A DNA stretch of 64,000 nt, taken from positions 124,001-188,000 of the forward strand of contig NZ_SJKB01000007.1 in NCBI RefSeq assembly GCF_004331465.1. Reading direction: 5' to 3'. Positions 1-8,276 of the stretch are shown here, in pieces. The position numbers were made by a program, and so were the translations under genes. The DNA comes from Kribbella pittospori. Lineage in GTDB: Bacteria; Actinomycetota; Actinomycetes; Propionibacteriales; Kribbellaceae. The first letter of the stretch is position 1. Every line of letters starts with the position of its first letter. The notes under the pieces were generated by a model. The model searched no databases and was not told the origin of the DNA. It saw only the letters and a program-made list of their open reading frames with translations.

Positions 1-68
1 GTAGCCGCCCCGAAGGCTACGAATGGACCTTCGGCACCCACCACCCCGGCCTCTCCACCACCTGGTAG
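1..68 (+). CDS. C-terminal end of an unidentified protein (partial)
   Basis: An open frame enters from the left edge and ends at TAG 66-68. The last 21 residues end in GLSTTW. Codon third positions are G/C-rich, as in the neighbouring genes, which supports a real coding end. Too little is present to name a family. It would be transcribed in the same direction as the kinase-like gene starting 11 bp downstream, so the two may share a transcript. Confidence 0.45.
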   Translation, partial: SRPEGYEWTFGTHHPGLSTTW

Positions 69-78
69 ACAACTACGG

Positions 79-627
79 GTGGATCCCCGGCTGATCGTGA
101 TCAGAGGTAACTCTGGCTCAGGCAAGAGTTCGATTGTTGAAGGTGTTCGGGCGGCGTATGGGCCTGGGGTTGCTTGGATCGAGCAGGACTATGTGCGGCG
201 GATCATCTTTCAGGAGCCGGGGCGGCCGGATGACGCGAGCATTCCGATGATCGGGCAGATTGCGCGGCATGCGCTCGGGCGGGGCTTTCATGCTGTGGTC
301 GAGGGCATCATGCCGACACTCGGGTACGCCGAGATGTTCGCGGAGCTGGCCCGTGACTACGCGGGGTCGGCGTACTTCTACTACCTGGACATTCCGTTCG
401 AGGAGACCGTTCGGCGGCATGGGATGCGGGAGAAGGCTTCGGCGTTCACGGCCGAGGCCATGGCGGAGTGGTACCGGCCGCAGGATCTGCTGGACTGGCC
501 GCGCGAGACGGTGATCGATCAGACCAGCTCGCTCGAGGCGACCGTCCAGCAGATCCTTCGTGAGACCGGGTTAGACCCAGCCGCCCAGCTCGAGGTCGGC
601 GATGACGACCGGCTGACCGGTGGCTAG
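79..627 (+). CDS. P-loop kinase-like / AAA-family nucleotide-binding protein
   Basis: A 182-residue cytosolic protein with a Walker A motif GNSGSGKSS at about residues 10-18, typical of small P-loop kinases and zeta-toxin-like phosphotransferases. The substrate cannot be read from sequence. A VVEGIMP segment near residue 73 and an acidic DIPFEETVRRH segment near residue 103 fit the adenylate/gluconate-kinase-like fold. The start is GTG at 79; I see no strong ribosome-binding site, so a slightly different start is possible. Its last 57 bp overlap, in opposite orientation, the 3' end of the Gfo/Idh/MocA gene. No antitoxin-like partner is visible, so I do not call it a toxin. Confidence 0.7.
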   Translation: MDPRLIVIRGNSGSGKSSIVEGVRAAYGPGVAWIEQDYVRRIIFQEPGRPDDASIPMIGQIARHALGRGFHAVVEGIMPTLGYAEMFAELARDYAGSAYFYYLDIPFEETVRRHGMREKASAFTAEAMAEWYRPQDLLDWPRETVIDQTSSLEATVQQILRETGLDPAAQLEVGDDDRLTGG

Positions 628-1884
628 GGACTGGTTGGCGGCGATGCCGACGGCAACGGCGCGGACGCCGTCGTGGACATCGGCGGCACGCCCGAGCGGG
701 TCGTTGCCCGGGCCCTTGAACAGGTCGTCGTAGAGCAGGCGGTCGCCGCCGCCGTGCCCACCCACGCCGCGGGGGATCTCGACCTCAACCGCGGGTGCCC
801 AGTGCTTCTGCAGGAGCAGCCGTTCGCCGTTGGAGCGCACGTCGCCCGAGATCACCCGGTCGGACGGGTAGCTCGGGTCGATTTGATCATCGATCACGGC
901 CGCCCGCTCGATGACCTCGAGCTCGGCGCGGCCCTCGGTGCCGTTGACCGACACCCGATAGCCCTCCCACGGCGAGTGCGCGTTCAGCGAGTAGCTCAGC
1001 CGGGCGCCACTCGCGTACTCCGCGACGACGGCCATGTTGTCCTCGATCGTGATCCCCGGACCGAACACATCCTGGTCGCGCAGATAACCGTCGTACTGCT
1101 CGCTGTCCAGGTACAGCTGCCGGTTGATCTCGTCGGTGCGCAGATCCAGCAGCCACGGATCGTTGGCCGAACCCTCGATCGTGCCCCGGGCGGGTCGTTG
1201 CCCAAGGCCACGGGCTGCCGCGTTGTCCGCGCCGTAGAAGAACAGGCCGCCGGACGCGTACACCTTGGTCGGCTTCGACGCAATCCACCAGTTCACCAGG
1301 TCGAAGTGGTGCGAGGCCTTGTGCACCATCAGGCCGCCGGAGTTCTTCTTCTCGCGGTGCCAGCGGCGGAAGTAGTCCGCGCCGTGCCGGGTGTCGAGCA
1401 CCCACTGGAACTCGACGCTGGTGACGGTGCCGATCTCGCCGTCCGCGATCACCTGCCGCAGCGCGCTGTTTCGCGGCGAGTAGCGGTAGTTGAAGGTGAC
1501 GACCACGGACTTGCCGGACTCGTTCATCGCGGCGACGATCTGCCGGGTGCCGTCCGCGTCGATGGTCAGCGGCTTCTCGACGATCACGTCGGCGCCGGCG
1601 CGCAGGATCCGGGACACGACCGCTGCGTGCGTGTAGTCGGGGCTCGTCACGACGACCCGGTCGACGGACTGCTCCTTGATCATCCGCTCGAGATCGTCGG
1701 CGCCGTACTGCGGCAGCTCGGGACCACCGAGCTCCTTGACGTACCGCTGGTGAAAGGCGAGGCGGCCCTGGTTCGGGTCGAGCAGGGCGACCAGTTGCGC
1801 CTCCTCGGGGTGCTCCTCGAAGATCGCGCGGACGTACGCCCGCGCTCGCGACCCGGTTCCGGCGACTGCATAACGTCTGGGCAC
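571..1884 (-). CDS. Gfo/Idh/MocA family oxidoreductase
   Basis: A 437-residue NAD(P)-dependent sugar or cyclitol dehydrogenase of the Gfo/Idh/MocA family. The N-terminal Rossmann fold begins with AVAGTGSRARAY (residues 6-17). The family lysine is in VEKPLT (EKP at 103-105), followed by the GFO_IDH_MocA C-terminal substrate domain with KKNSGGLMVHKASHHFDL. The GTG start is supported by AAGGG about 6 nt upstream. The substrate is unknown. It is divergent from a LacI-family gene and has a promoter overlapped by a LacI-like operator, so it is probably repressed by that neighbour and induced by a sugar. The 3' end overlaps the opposing kinase gene by 57 bp. Confidence 0.85.
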   Translation of the reverse strand: MPRRYAVAGTGSRARAYVRAIFEEHPEEAQLVALLDPNQGRLAFHQRYVKELGGPELPQYGADDLERMIKEQSVDRVVVTSPDYTHAAVVSRILRAGADVIVEKPLTIDADGTRQIVAAMNESGKSVVVTFNYRYSPRNSALRQVIADGEIGTVTSVEFQWVLDTRHGADYFRRWHREKKNSGGLMVHKASHHFDLVNWWIASKPTKVYASGGLFFYGADNAAARGLGQRPARGTIEGSANDPWLLDLRTDEINRQLYLDSEQYDGYLRDQDVFGPGITIEDNMAVVAEYASGARLSYSLNAHSPWEGYRVSVNGTEGRAELEVIERAAVIDDQIDPSYPSDRVISGDVRSNGERLLLQKHWAPAVEVEIPRGVGGHGGGDRLLYDDLFKGPGNDPLGRAADVHDGVRAVAVGIAANQSLATGQPVVIADLELGGWV

Positions 1885-1914
1885 GGCGGACCCTTTCTAC
1901 TCGTGTAGAACAGC

Positions 1915-1944
1915 ACGCTAGCAACCGCTTTCCAAACCGGTCAA
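1915..1944 (-). promoter_or_regulatory. Promoter of the Gfo/Idh/MocA gene with LacI-type operator
   Basis: On the minus strand TTGACC (1939-1944) and TAGCGT (1915-1920) are separated by 18 bp. The spacer and -35 region hold an imperfect palindrome at 1924-1941 of the form ACCGsTTTssAAAsCGGT (s = G or C), matching its reverse complement at 14 of 18 positions. It lies between two divergent start codons, one of them a LacI-family repressor, so occlusion of RNA polymerase by that repressor is the simplest reading. Confidence 0.6.
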
Positions 1945-1962
1945 CCGTCGTACCATCGGCTC

Positions 1963-2940
1963 ATGCCGAAAGCGCCGGTCACCCGGAACGACGTCGCGGA
2001 GTACGCCGGGGTCAGCACCGCGGTGGTCAGCTATGTGGTGAACGAAGGTCCGCGGCGGGTCGCGCCGGAGACCCGGGAGCGGGTTCTGGAGGCGATCCGC
2101 GTGCTCGGCTACCGGCCGAACGCGACCGCCCGAGCGTTGCGAATGGGTACGACGCGCACGTTCGGGCTGATCACGCCGGACGGCGGGAATCCGTTGTTCG
2201 CCGAGCTCGCCAAGGCGATCGACAAAGAGGCGTCGGCCCGCGGGTACGTCGTTCTGCAGACCAGCGCCGACGGTGATCCGGTGACTGAGCAGGCCAAGAT
2301 CGCCGAACTGCTGATCCGCCAGGTCAGCGGTTTGCTCCTGGTTGCTCCGACCGAGGACCCGGATCTGACTGAGGTTGGCATCCCGGTGATCGCCATCAAC
2401 CGGGTGCTGCCGTCCGTGAGCTCGGTCCGGCCGCAGTACCGCGCGGGTGCGCGGGCCGGCGTCAAGCATCTGATCGAGCACGGCCATCGCATGATCGGGC
2501 TGGTGATCGGCGGTCGCGGCACTGGCGGTCGGGCGCCGGAGCGTGAGCTTGGGTGGCGCGACGCACTTCGCCAGGCAGGGCTCGAGGACGGTCCGATTGC
2601 GCGGGCCAGATTCAGCCGGCAGGGCGGGTACGACGCCGGCCGAGAGTTGCTCGCGGCAACGAAACGACCGACCGCGATCTTCGCCAGCTCAGACCTGCAA
2701 GCAGTCGGCGTACTCCGCGCGATCCACGAGTCAGGCCTGAGAGTCCCCGACGACATAGCCGTCGTAGCCTTCGACGGCACAGCCGAAACCGAATACAGCT
2801 GGCCACCCCTAACCGTCGTACGCCAACCCCTCGACCGCATGGCCCGAGAAGCCGTCAGCCGCCTAATAGACGGCGAAGACGCCGTCCAGTCCCTCACCTA
2901 CCCCACCGACCTGATCCTCAGAAGATCCTGCGGCTGCTAG
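1963..2940 (+). CDS. LacI family transcriptional regulator
   Basis: A 325-residue repressor. The N-terminal LacI helix-turn-helix VTRNDVAEYAGVSTAVVSYV (residues 6-25) is followed by the hinge-helix region RPNATARALR and a periplasmic-binding-protein-like effector domain with HxMIGLVIG and AIFASSDLQAVGVLRA segments. The length is normal for the family. It probably represses the divergent Gfo/Idh/MocA dehydrogenase through the palindrome at 1924-1941, and perhaps itself. The C-terminus (RRSCGC) is cysteine-rich. The stop codon overlaps the stop of the opposing Lrp-type gene by 3-4 bp. The inducer is unknown but likely a sugar or a derivative. Confidence 0.9.
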   Translation: MPKAPVTRNDVAEYAGVSTAVVSYVVNEGPRRVAPETRERVLEAIRVLGYRPNATARALRMGTTRTFGLITPDGGNPLFAELAKAIDKEASARGYVVLQTSADGDPVTEQAKIAELLIRQVSGLLLVAPTEDPDLTEVGIPVIAINRVLPSVSSVRPQYRAGARAGVKHLIEHGHRMIGLVIGGRGTGGRAPERELGWRDALRQAGLEDGPIARARFSRQGGYDAGRELLAATKRPTAIFASSDLQAVGVLRAIHESGLRVPDDIAVVAFDGTAETEYSWPPLTVVRQPLDRMAREAVSRLIDGEDAVQSLTYPTDLILRRSCGC

Positions 2941-3425
2941 AGCGTTCCGAGGTCTTCGAAGATCAGGGCTGTTCGGGTGGCCAGGACTTCGGGGATGGCT
3001 TGGAGTTTTTCGAGGACTACTCGGCGGAGGCCTTCGTTGTCGGCGGCTCGGACCAGGAGGATGGCGTCGAAGTCGCCGCCGACCAGCGCCATGTGTTTGA
3101 TCTCGGGGATGGCTTGGAGTTGCTCCCGAAGCGTTCGCCAGGAGCTTTGGCGGAGACTGAGAGTGACGTACGCCGACGTCGCGAGGCCCAGCTTCAACGG
3201 GTCGACGGTGACGGTGAAACCGGTGATCACGCCGGTCGCGGTGAGCCGCTCGACCCGGGCGTAGGCGTTCGCGCGGGAGATGTGGACCTGGTCGGCGAGG
3301 GCCCGGATCGAGAGCCGTCCGTCCTGCCCGAGCGCCTCGACGATCTGCCGGTCGACCTCGTCCAGCGCCGGGGCCACGACCATCTGTCCAGGACCGGCCC
3401 GGTGGACCGTCACCTCGTCGGACAT
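2937..3425 (-). CDS. bkdR: Lrp/AsnC family regulator, BkdR-like
   Basis: A 162-residue Lrp/AsnC protein: an N-terminal winged HTH with LSIRALADQVHISRANAYAR (residues 38-57), then the beta-alpha-beta RAM ligand domain (about 80-155) that binds an amino acid and drives oligomerisation. The chosen ATG at 3425 is preceded by AGGGGAG; a longer frame to 3551 adds 42 residues unlike the family. It is divergent from a branched-chain 2-oxoacid dehydrogenase operon. Lrp-type BkdR proteins control such operons in other bacteria, so the gene symbol rests on context. The likely effector is a branched-chain amino acid or its keto acid. Confidence 0.85.
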   Translation of the reverse strand: MSDEVTVHRAGPGQMVVAPALDEVDRQIVEALGQDGRLSIRALADQVHISRANAYARVERLTATGVITGFTVTVDPLKLGLATSAYVTLSLRQSSWRTLREQLQAIPEIKHMALVGGDFDAILLVRAADNEGLRRVVLEKLQAIPEVLATRTALIFEDLGTL

Positions 3426-3543
3426 CGTGCTCCCCCTCGCTCGACAGATTGGACCAAACGTCTCGTGATTCTCACAGGTCTGGATCCGATTGGCCAGAAG
3501 TACGACGATGAGGCCACCGTCCGTCTCCTGCGCAGGAGGGTCC

Positions 3544-4632
3544 ATGACCACCGTCGAGGAGCAGTTGCTCCCCTCCGCCGAACCCGTCCGGTTGATCGAC
3601 CAGGACGGCGTTCAGCACGACCACCCGTCGTACCGGCTGCCCACCAAGGAAGCCCTCGTCGACGGTTACGTTCAGTTGATCGAAGGCCGTCGCATCAACG
3701 ACCAGGCCAGCGCGCTGGTCCGCCAGGGCCGGCTCGCCGTCTACCCGTCGTCGCACGGCCAGGAGGCCTGTCAGATCGCGGCCACGATGGTGCTCCGCGA
3801 GGGCGACTGGCTGTTCCCGACGTACCGCGACACGGTCTCGATCGTGAGCCGCGGCGTCGACCCGATCGAGACGCTGACGCTGCTCCGCGGCGACTGGCAC
3901 TCCGGGTACGACCCGTACGCGCGCAACGTCGCGCCGCAGTCCACCCCGCTCGCGACACAGCTCACCCATGCGGTCGGCGTCGCGCACGCGGCCCGGCTGA
4001 AGGGCGAGGACACGGTGGTGATGGCGCTTTGCGGCGACGGCGCCACCAGCGAAGGCGACTTCCACGAGGCGCTGAACTTCGCCGCCGTCTTCCACGCCCC
4101 GGTCGTCTTCTTCATCCAGAACAACGAGTACGCGATCTCGGTGCCACTCGCCCGGCAGACCGTCGCGCCGTCGCTGGCCCACAAGGGCATCGGGTACGGC
4201 GTCCCCGGCGAACGGGCCGACGGCAACGACCTGGCCGGGCTGCTCGCTGTCCTCGGCCAAGCCGTCGAGAAGGCGCGCGCGGGCGAAGGCCCGCAGCTCG
4301 TCGAGGCGCACACGTACCGGGTGCAGGCGCACACCAACGCTGACGACGCGACCCGGTACCGCGAGGACGACGAAGTCACGCCGTGGCTGGAGCGCGACCC
4401 GATCAAGCGGCTCGAGACGTACCTCAACGAGCAGGGTTGGCTCGACGACGCGGTGCGCGAGCGCGCGGCGGCGATGGCGGACCAGGTCGGGACGCGGTTG
4501 CGCGACGGGCTGATGCCGGAGCCCGAAGTGGATCCGAGGGAACTGTTCGCACACCTCTACACCGAGCAGACCCAGCAACTGCGCGAGCAGGCGGCGTTCC
4601 TGCGCGACGAGCTGGCGCGAGAGGAGGTCTGA
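3544..4632 (+). CDS. bkdA: Branched-chain 2-oxoacid (or pyruvate) dehydrogenase E1 component, alpha subunit
   Basis: A 362-residue thiamine-diphosphate enzyme subunit. The ThDP/Mg motif runs from GDGATSEG (164-171) to NN (193-194). SSHGQEA and RDTVSI segments are typical of E1alpha. It decarboxylates the 2-oxoacid and passes the acyl group to the E2 lipoyl arm. The ATG at 3544 has an AGGAGGG Shine-Dalgarno sequence 4 nt upstream, so the longer frame from 3490 is rejected. It is first gene of a three-gene operon with the E1beta gene 3 bp downstream. No E3 gene is adjacent; the lipoamide dehydrogenase must be elsewhere. The Lrp-type neighbour favours branched-chain substrates, but pyruvate cannot be excluded. 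Confidence 0.9.
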   Translation: MTTVEEQLLPSAEPVRLIDQDGVQHDHPSYRLPTKEALVDGYVQLIEGRRINDQASALVRQGRLAVYPSSHGQEACQIAATMVLREGDWLFPTYRDTVSIVSRGVDPIETLTLLRGDWHSGYDPYARNVAPQSTPLATQLTHAVGVAHAARLKGEDTVVMALCGDGATSEGDFHEALNFAAVFHAPVVFFIQNNEYAISVPLARQTVAPSLAHKGIGYGVPGERADGNDLAGLLAVLGQAVEKARAGEGPQLVEAHTYRVQAHTNADDATRYREDDEVTPWLERDPIKRLETYLNEQGWLDDAVRERAAAMADQVGTRLRDGLMPEPEVDPRELFAHLYTEQTQQLREQAAFLRDELAREEV

Positions 4633-4635
4633 GCG

Positions 4636-5622
4636 ATGACCCACATGAAGATCTCCATGGCGCAGGCCCTCAACCAGGCTCTGCGCGACGCGATGAAGGC
4701 CGACGACACCGTGCTGATGTTCGGTGAGGACGTCGGAGCGCTCGGCGGCGTCTTCCGGATCACCGACGGACTGACCGAGGAGTTCGGCGAGGATCGTTGC
4801 TTCGACACCCCGTTGGCCGAGTCCGGCATCGTCGGTATGGCGGTGGGCCTGGCGATGAACGGGATGCGGCCGGTCGTCGAGATGCAGTTCGACGCGTTCG
4901 GTTACCCGGCGTTCGAGCAGATCGTGTCGCACGTTGCCAAGATGCGGAACCGGACTCGCGGCAAGATCACCCTGCCGATGGTGATCCGGATGCCGTACGC
5001 CGGTGGGATCGGCGGCGTCGAGCACCACTGCGACTCGTCGGAGAGCTACTACGCGCACACGCCAGGCCTGACTGTCGTCGCGCCGGCCACGGTCGCGGAC
5101 GCGTACACGTTGTTGCGCAGGGCAATCGAACTGCCGGATCCGGTCGTGTTCATGGAGCCGAAGAAGCTGTACTGGGCCAAGGAGGAGGTCGACCTCACCG
5201 AGGACCAGCCCGGGATCGGCACGGCCGTCGTACGGCGGGAAGGCGCGGACGCGACGTTGATCGCGTACGGGCCGACGGTGCCCGTTGCGCTGGAGGCGGC
5301 AGAGGTCGCGGCGGCCGAGGGCCGGCAGCTGTCCGTGGTGGATCTGCGGTCGATCGTGCCGTTCGACGACGAGACGGTGTGTGCGGCGGTACGGCGTACC
5401 GGGCGGGCTGTCGTGGTCGCGGAGGCCAGTGGGTTCGCCAGTGTTTCGTCGGAGATCGTTGCCCGTGTCACCGAACGGTGCTTCCACTCGCTGGCCGCGC
5501 CGATCCGGCGGGTGACCGGGTTCGACATCCCGTACCCGCCGCCGAAGCTGGAGAAGTACCAGCTGCCCGGCGTGGACCGGATCCTCGACGCGGTCGACGA
5601 CCTGCAGTGGGAGGACTCGTGA
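4636..5622 (+). CDS. bkdB: Branched-chain 2-oxoacid (or pyruvate) dehydrogenase E1 component, beta subunit
   Basis: A 328-residue E1beta subunit of the alpha2beta2 decarboxylase. The N-terminal pyrimidine-binding domain contains FGEDVGALGGVFR, then FDTPLAESGIVGMAVGLAMNG and VEMQFDAFGYPAFEQIVSH. The C-terminal transketolase-like domain has LSVVDLRSIVPFDDET and GFDIPYPPPKLE. It completes the ThDP site with E1alpha and docks on the peripheral-subunit-binding domain of E2. GAGGAGG precedes the ATG. The stop overlaps the GTG start of the E2 gene (GTGA), giving translational coupling and hence balanced subunits. Confidence 0.92.
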   Translation: MTHMKISMAQALNQALRDAMKADDTVLMFGEDVGALGGVFRITDGLTEEFGEDRCFDTPLAESGIVGMAVGLAMNGMRPVVEMQFDAFGYPAFEQIVSHVAKMRNRTRGKITLPMVIRMPYAGGIGGVEHHCDSSESYYAHTPGLTVVAPATVADAYTLLRRAIELPDPVVFMEPKKLYWAKEEVDLTEDQPGIGTAVVRREGADATLIAYGPTVPVALEAAEVAAAEGRQLSVVDLRSIVPFDDETVCAAVRRTGRAVVVAEASGFASVSSEIVARVTERCFHSLAAPIRRVTGFDIPYPPPKLEKYQLPGVDRILDAVDDLQWEDS

Positions 5623-7106
5623 ACACCTTCCTGCTTCCCGATCTCGGCGAAGGTCTGACGGAGGCCGAGATCGTCCGCTGGCTGGTGAAGGTCGGCGACG
5701 TCGTCACCGTCGACGCCCCGGTCGCCGAGGTCGAGACCGCCAAGTCCATCGTCGAACTCCCGTCCCCGTACGCCGGCGTCGTAGAAGAACTCCACGGCGA
5801 CCCCGGCACCACCATCCCCGTCGGCAAACCCCTCATCACCATCGGAGCGGTAGACGCCGATCCACGGCCTGCGCCCGCCGGTGGGAGCCGGCAGGACGAG
5901 CCTGCCGGGTCCGGTGCACGGTCCGAGGTGAGCGGTGGGAACAGCCGGCAGGACGAGCCTGCCGGGTCCGGTGCACGGTCCGCGGGCGCGGCTGGGAACA
6001 GCCGGCAGGACGGCGGTGCACGGTCCGAGGTGGCTGGTGAGGCGTACCGGCAGGAGGAGCGGGCCGGCTCCGGGAGCGTGCTCGTCGGCTACGGCACGGG
6101 TGCCGGCACCGGCTCAGGTCGGCGCCGCAAACCCCGCCCCCACCTCCAGCCGGCGCGCAGCGCCGCTATGCCGGCGAACAGCTCCGGTACGCCCGCGAGC
6201 GGGTCGGCGCCGGACGTGGGGAGTGCGCGGCGGGTGCCGTTGGTGGTCTCGCCGCTGGTGCGGCGGATCGCGCGGGATGCTGAGGTGGATCTGAAGACAT
6301 TGACGGGCTCCGGGCCGGACGGGTTGATCGTTCGCCGGGACGTCGAGCAGGCAATCGCCCAACGGTTCGAGAAGGCACCGCAGGTCGAGGAGGTGAGTTC
6401 GCGGACCGGGCTGCCCGAGCTGCGGCGGATCCCCATGAGTGGGTTCCGGAAGGTTGTGGCAGCGACGCTGACCCGGAGCCGAGCGGAGATCCCCGAGGCG
6501 ACGACGTGGGTGGACGTAGATGCCACCGCCCTGGTCGAACTGCGCGAGTCGTTGCGCTCGGCAAAGGATTCCGGGCCGGGCCTGCTGGCGTTGATGGCGC
6601 GGTTCACGGTAGCCGGCCTGCAGCGCTACCCGGAGCTGAACGGCTTCGTCGACACCGAGCGCGAGGAGCTCGTCCAGTACGACGGCATCAACCTCGGACT
6701 CGCAGCCCAGACCGACCGCGGCCTCGTCGTACCGGCAGTGGCGAACGCGCACACCATGACCACGCGCGCCCTCGATGGCGAGATCCGCCGACTGACCGAA
6801 TCCGCGCGGACCGGTCGACTCACGCCGTACGAGCTCGGCTGTGGCACGTTCACGCTGAACAACTACGGTAGCTTCGGCGTGGACGGCAGCGCAGCGATCA
6901 TCAACCACCCGCAGGTCGCGATCCTCGGCGTCGGCCGGATCATCGACCGTCCGTGGGTGGTCAACGGCCAGATCGCGATCCGCAAGCTCACCCAACTGTC
7001 GCTAGTCTTCGACCACCGAGTCTGCGACGGCGGGACCGCGGCCGCCTTCCTCCGCTTCGTCGCTGACGCCTTCGAGAACCCGGCCTCAGCCTTCGCCGAC
7101 CTCTAG
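5619..7106 (+). CDS. bkdC: Dihydrolipoamide acyltransferase E2 with a repeat-rich linker
   Basis: A 495-residue E2 core subunit. A single lipoyl domain holds the lipoylated lysine in ETAKSIVELPSP (Lys42). The peripheral-subunit-binding domain is at about 206-245 (VSPLVRRIARDAEVDLKTL), and the C-terminal CAT domain ends with the catalytic DHRVCDGG (His466). It moves the acyl group from E1 to CoA. The GTG start overlaps the E1beta stop. The flexible linker (about residues 87-150) is unusual: instead of Ala/Pro-rich sequence it carries near-repeats of the 19-residue unit around RQDEPAGSGARS, encoded by a 57-bp tandem repeat. Confidence 0.92.
   Translation: MNTFLLPDLGEGLTEAEIVRWLVKVGDVVTVDAPVAEVETAKSIVELPSPYAGVVEELHGDPGTTIPVGKPLITIGAVDADPRPAPAGGSRQDEPAGSGARSEVSGGNSRQDEPAGSGARSAGAAGNSRQDGGARSEVAGEAYRQEERAGSGSVLVGYGTGAGTGSGRRRKPRPHLQPARSAAMPANSSGTPASGSAPDVGSARRVPLVVSPLVRRIARDAEVDLKTLTGSGPDGLIVRRDVEQAIAQRFEKAPQVEEVSSRTGLPELRRIPMSGFRKVVAATLTRSRAEIPEATTWVDVDATALVELRESLRSAKDSGPGLLALMARFTVAGLQRYPELNGFVDTEREELVQYDGINLGLAAQTDRGLVVPAVANAHTMTTRALDGEIRRLTESARTGRLTPYELGCGTFTLNNYGSFGVDGSAAIINHPQVAILGVGRIIDRPWVVNGQIAIRKLTQLSLVFDHRVCDGGTAAAFLRFVADAFENPASAFADL
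5886..6070 (+). repeat. 57-bp tandem repeat inside the E2 linker
   Basis: Units begin at 5886, 5943 and 6000, an exact 57-bp period (19 codons, in frame). The first two share about 40 nearly identical bp, the third lacks about 12 bp in its middle, and a degenerate fourth starts near 6041. The repeat is in frame with the E2 gene and encodes the charged linker between the lipoyl and E1-binding domains. Copy number could vary by replication slippage. Confidence 0.75.
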
Positions 7107-7284
7107 CTGTATCCCGGTTATCAGGCCGGTGACCGTCGGCCCTTCCACACAAGTCCACATCAACCACCAGCCAACCAGCCCGCGGGCGAGCCGATCGCCG
7201 TACACCCATGACCTTGTGCACCGATCAACCACCACACAGCCGCCGAGATGGTCGAGCCGTGCACAAAGTCCTCAGCCCGGAGCT

Positions 7285-7338
7285 GTGAACAGGATGTGGG
7301 GACTGTGGACACGGCAGGACCTGTTCACAGTCCCCACA
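7285..7338. terminator. Interleaved inverted repeats downstream of the E2 gene
   Basis: A perfect 13-bp inverted repeat, TGTGGGGACTGTG (7295-7307) with its complement at 7326-7338, is interlaced with a second perfect repeat, GTGAACAG (7285-7292) and CTGTTCAC (7321-7328). The two downstream arms share three bases, so the two stems compete or could form a pseudoknot-like fold. It lies in the 275-bp gap between the 3' end of the dehydrogenase operon and the convergent TetR gene. A transcription terminator for both is the simplest reading; there is no U-tract. Nothing else recognisable is seen in 7107-7381. Confidence 0.5.
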
Positions 7339-7381
7339 AGGTGTCACGGCCGCGCCGAACTGTTCCCCCGACGTCGAGCCT

Positions 7382-8086
7382 TCAGGACAGCTGCCGCGGC
7401 CGCAGCCCGACCAGGATGACCCGCAGCCCGGAAGTGAAACGTGCCTCCGGCCCGGCCAGGTTCTCGCGGTTCAGGTACGCCGCGAGACTGGCCGCGCCCA
7501 CCCCCAGCTGCTCGCCCGCCTCGGACGCCCAGTCCGGTTCGCTCAGACCACTCCGCCGTACGACGGCCGACCACGCGGCGTCCGTGACCGCGGACCCGAT
7601 CAGGTAGTGGAAGATCGCCGACATGGCCGAGTCCAGATGCACGCCCTTGAAGCCGGCCGCCCGCAGGATCGCGAGCATCTGGTCGGCCAGCGCCTGGTAG
7701 TTCGGCCCGAGCCCGGCATGCGACGCCAGCAGCTGCGGCGCCCAGGGATGAATCCACAGCGCCTCGTACGCCGCGCGCACGACCACGGTCACCTGGTCGC
7801 GCCAATCGCCGTCACCAGGTGGGACCAAGGCGTCACCCAGCACCTGGTCGACGGCCAGCTCGAGCAGGTCGTTCTTGTTGGCGATCCGCCAGTACAACGC
7901 CGAGGTCGCGGCCGTGCCGACCTCCGCCGCCACTCGCCGCATCGAGAACAGGTCCAGCCCGTCCCGGTCGAGAACTTCGATCGACGTACGGACGATGTCG
8001 TCCCTGCTCAGCGGCGACTTGGTCGCGTCCGGCTCGGACCGCAACCACACCGATCCGAGCACCGTCTTCTGATCTGCTTCGCGCAC
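7382..8086 (-). CDS. TetR family transcriptional regulator
   Basis: A 234-residue TetR protein with the N-terminal HTH in LFSMRRVAAEVGTAATSALY (about 47-66) followed by WRIANKNDLLELAVD, and a C-terminal ligand domain of the tetracyclin-repressor-like type. A GTG start at 8086 is used. The target is unknown; no efflux pump is adjacent. A dyad GTGTC-N9-GACAC lies 8-26 bp upstream of its start and is a likely autoregulatory operator. The divergent neighbour, the surface protein gene at 8277, could also be a target. Confidence 0.85.
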   Translation of the reverse strand: MREADQKTVLGSVWLRSEPDATKSPLSRDDIVRTSIEVLDRDGLDLFSMRRVAAEVGTAATSALYWRIANKNDLLELAVDQVLGDALVPPGDGDWRDQVTVVVRAAYEALWIHPWAPQLLASHAGLGPNYQALADQMLAILRAAGFKGVHLDSAMSAIFHYLIGSAVTDAAWSAVVRRSGLSEPDWASEAGEQLGVGAASLAAYLNRENLAGPEARFTSGLRVILVGLRPRQLS

Positions 8087-8093
8087 GAAAACA

Positions 8094-8112
8094 GTGTCTC
8101 ACGAACTGACAC
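8094..8112. promoter_or_regulatory. Dyad operator upstream of the TetR gene
   Basis: GTGTC (8094-8098) and GACAC (8108-8112) form a 5-bp inverted repeat with a 9-bp spacer, flanked by AACA on one side and TGTT a little further out on the other. It lies just upstream of the TetR start at 8086, a usual position for TetR autoregulation. Confidence 0.4.
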
Positions 8113-8276
8113 GATGTTTTTGTGTTAGATCGCGGCGAGGTTCCTTGCGCGCGACAACGCGAGAGGACCAAAATTCCGGGGTTCCCGGGGCCGCCCGGGA
8201 ATGGCTCCGGGGGGAGCGACGACGACGCCGCCGGTCGGTCCGGCCGCGGTCTCAGAGCATTGAGTGGGGAAGACTT

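Noticed and set aside
79..627. Zeta-toxin of a toxin-antitoxin pair
   Set aside because: Only the P-loop kinase fold is supported; there is no small antitoxin gene beside it.
673..1908. Plus-strand open frame of 411 codons opposite the Gfo/Idh/MocA gene
   Set aside because: Low-complexity Val/Arg/Asp composition, no ribosome-binding site, and a clear dehydrogenase on the other strand.
3472..5487. Long minus-strand open frame (671 codons) opposite the E1 genes
   Set aside because: It is the antisense shadow of high-GC coding DNA: both opposite genes show complete family motifs, and the minus-strand protein is Arg/Val/Leu-rich without any recognisable domain.
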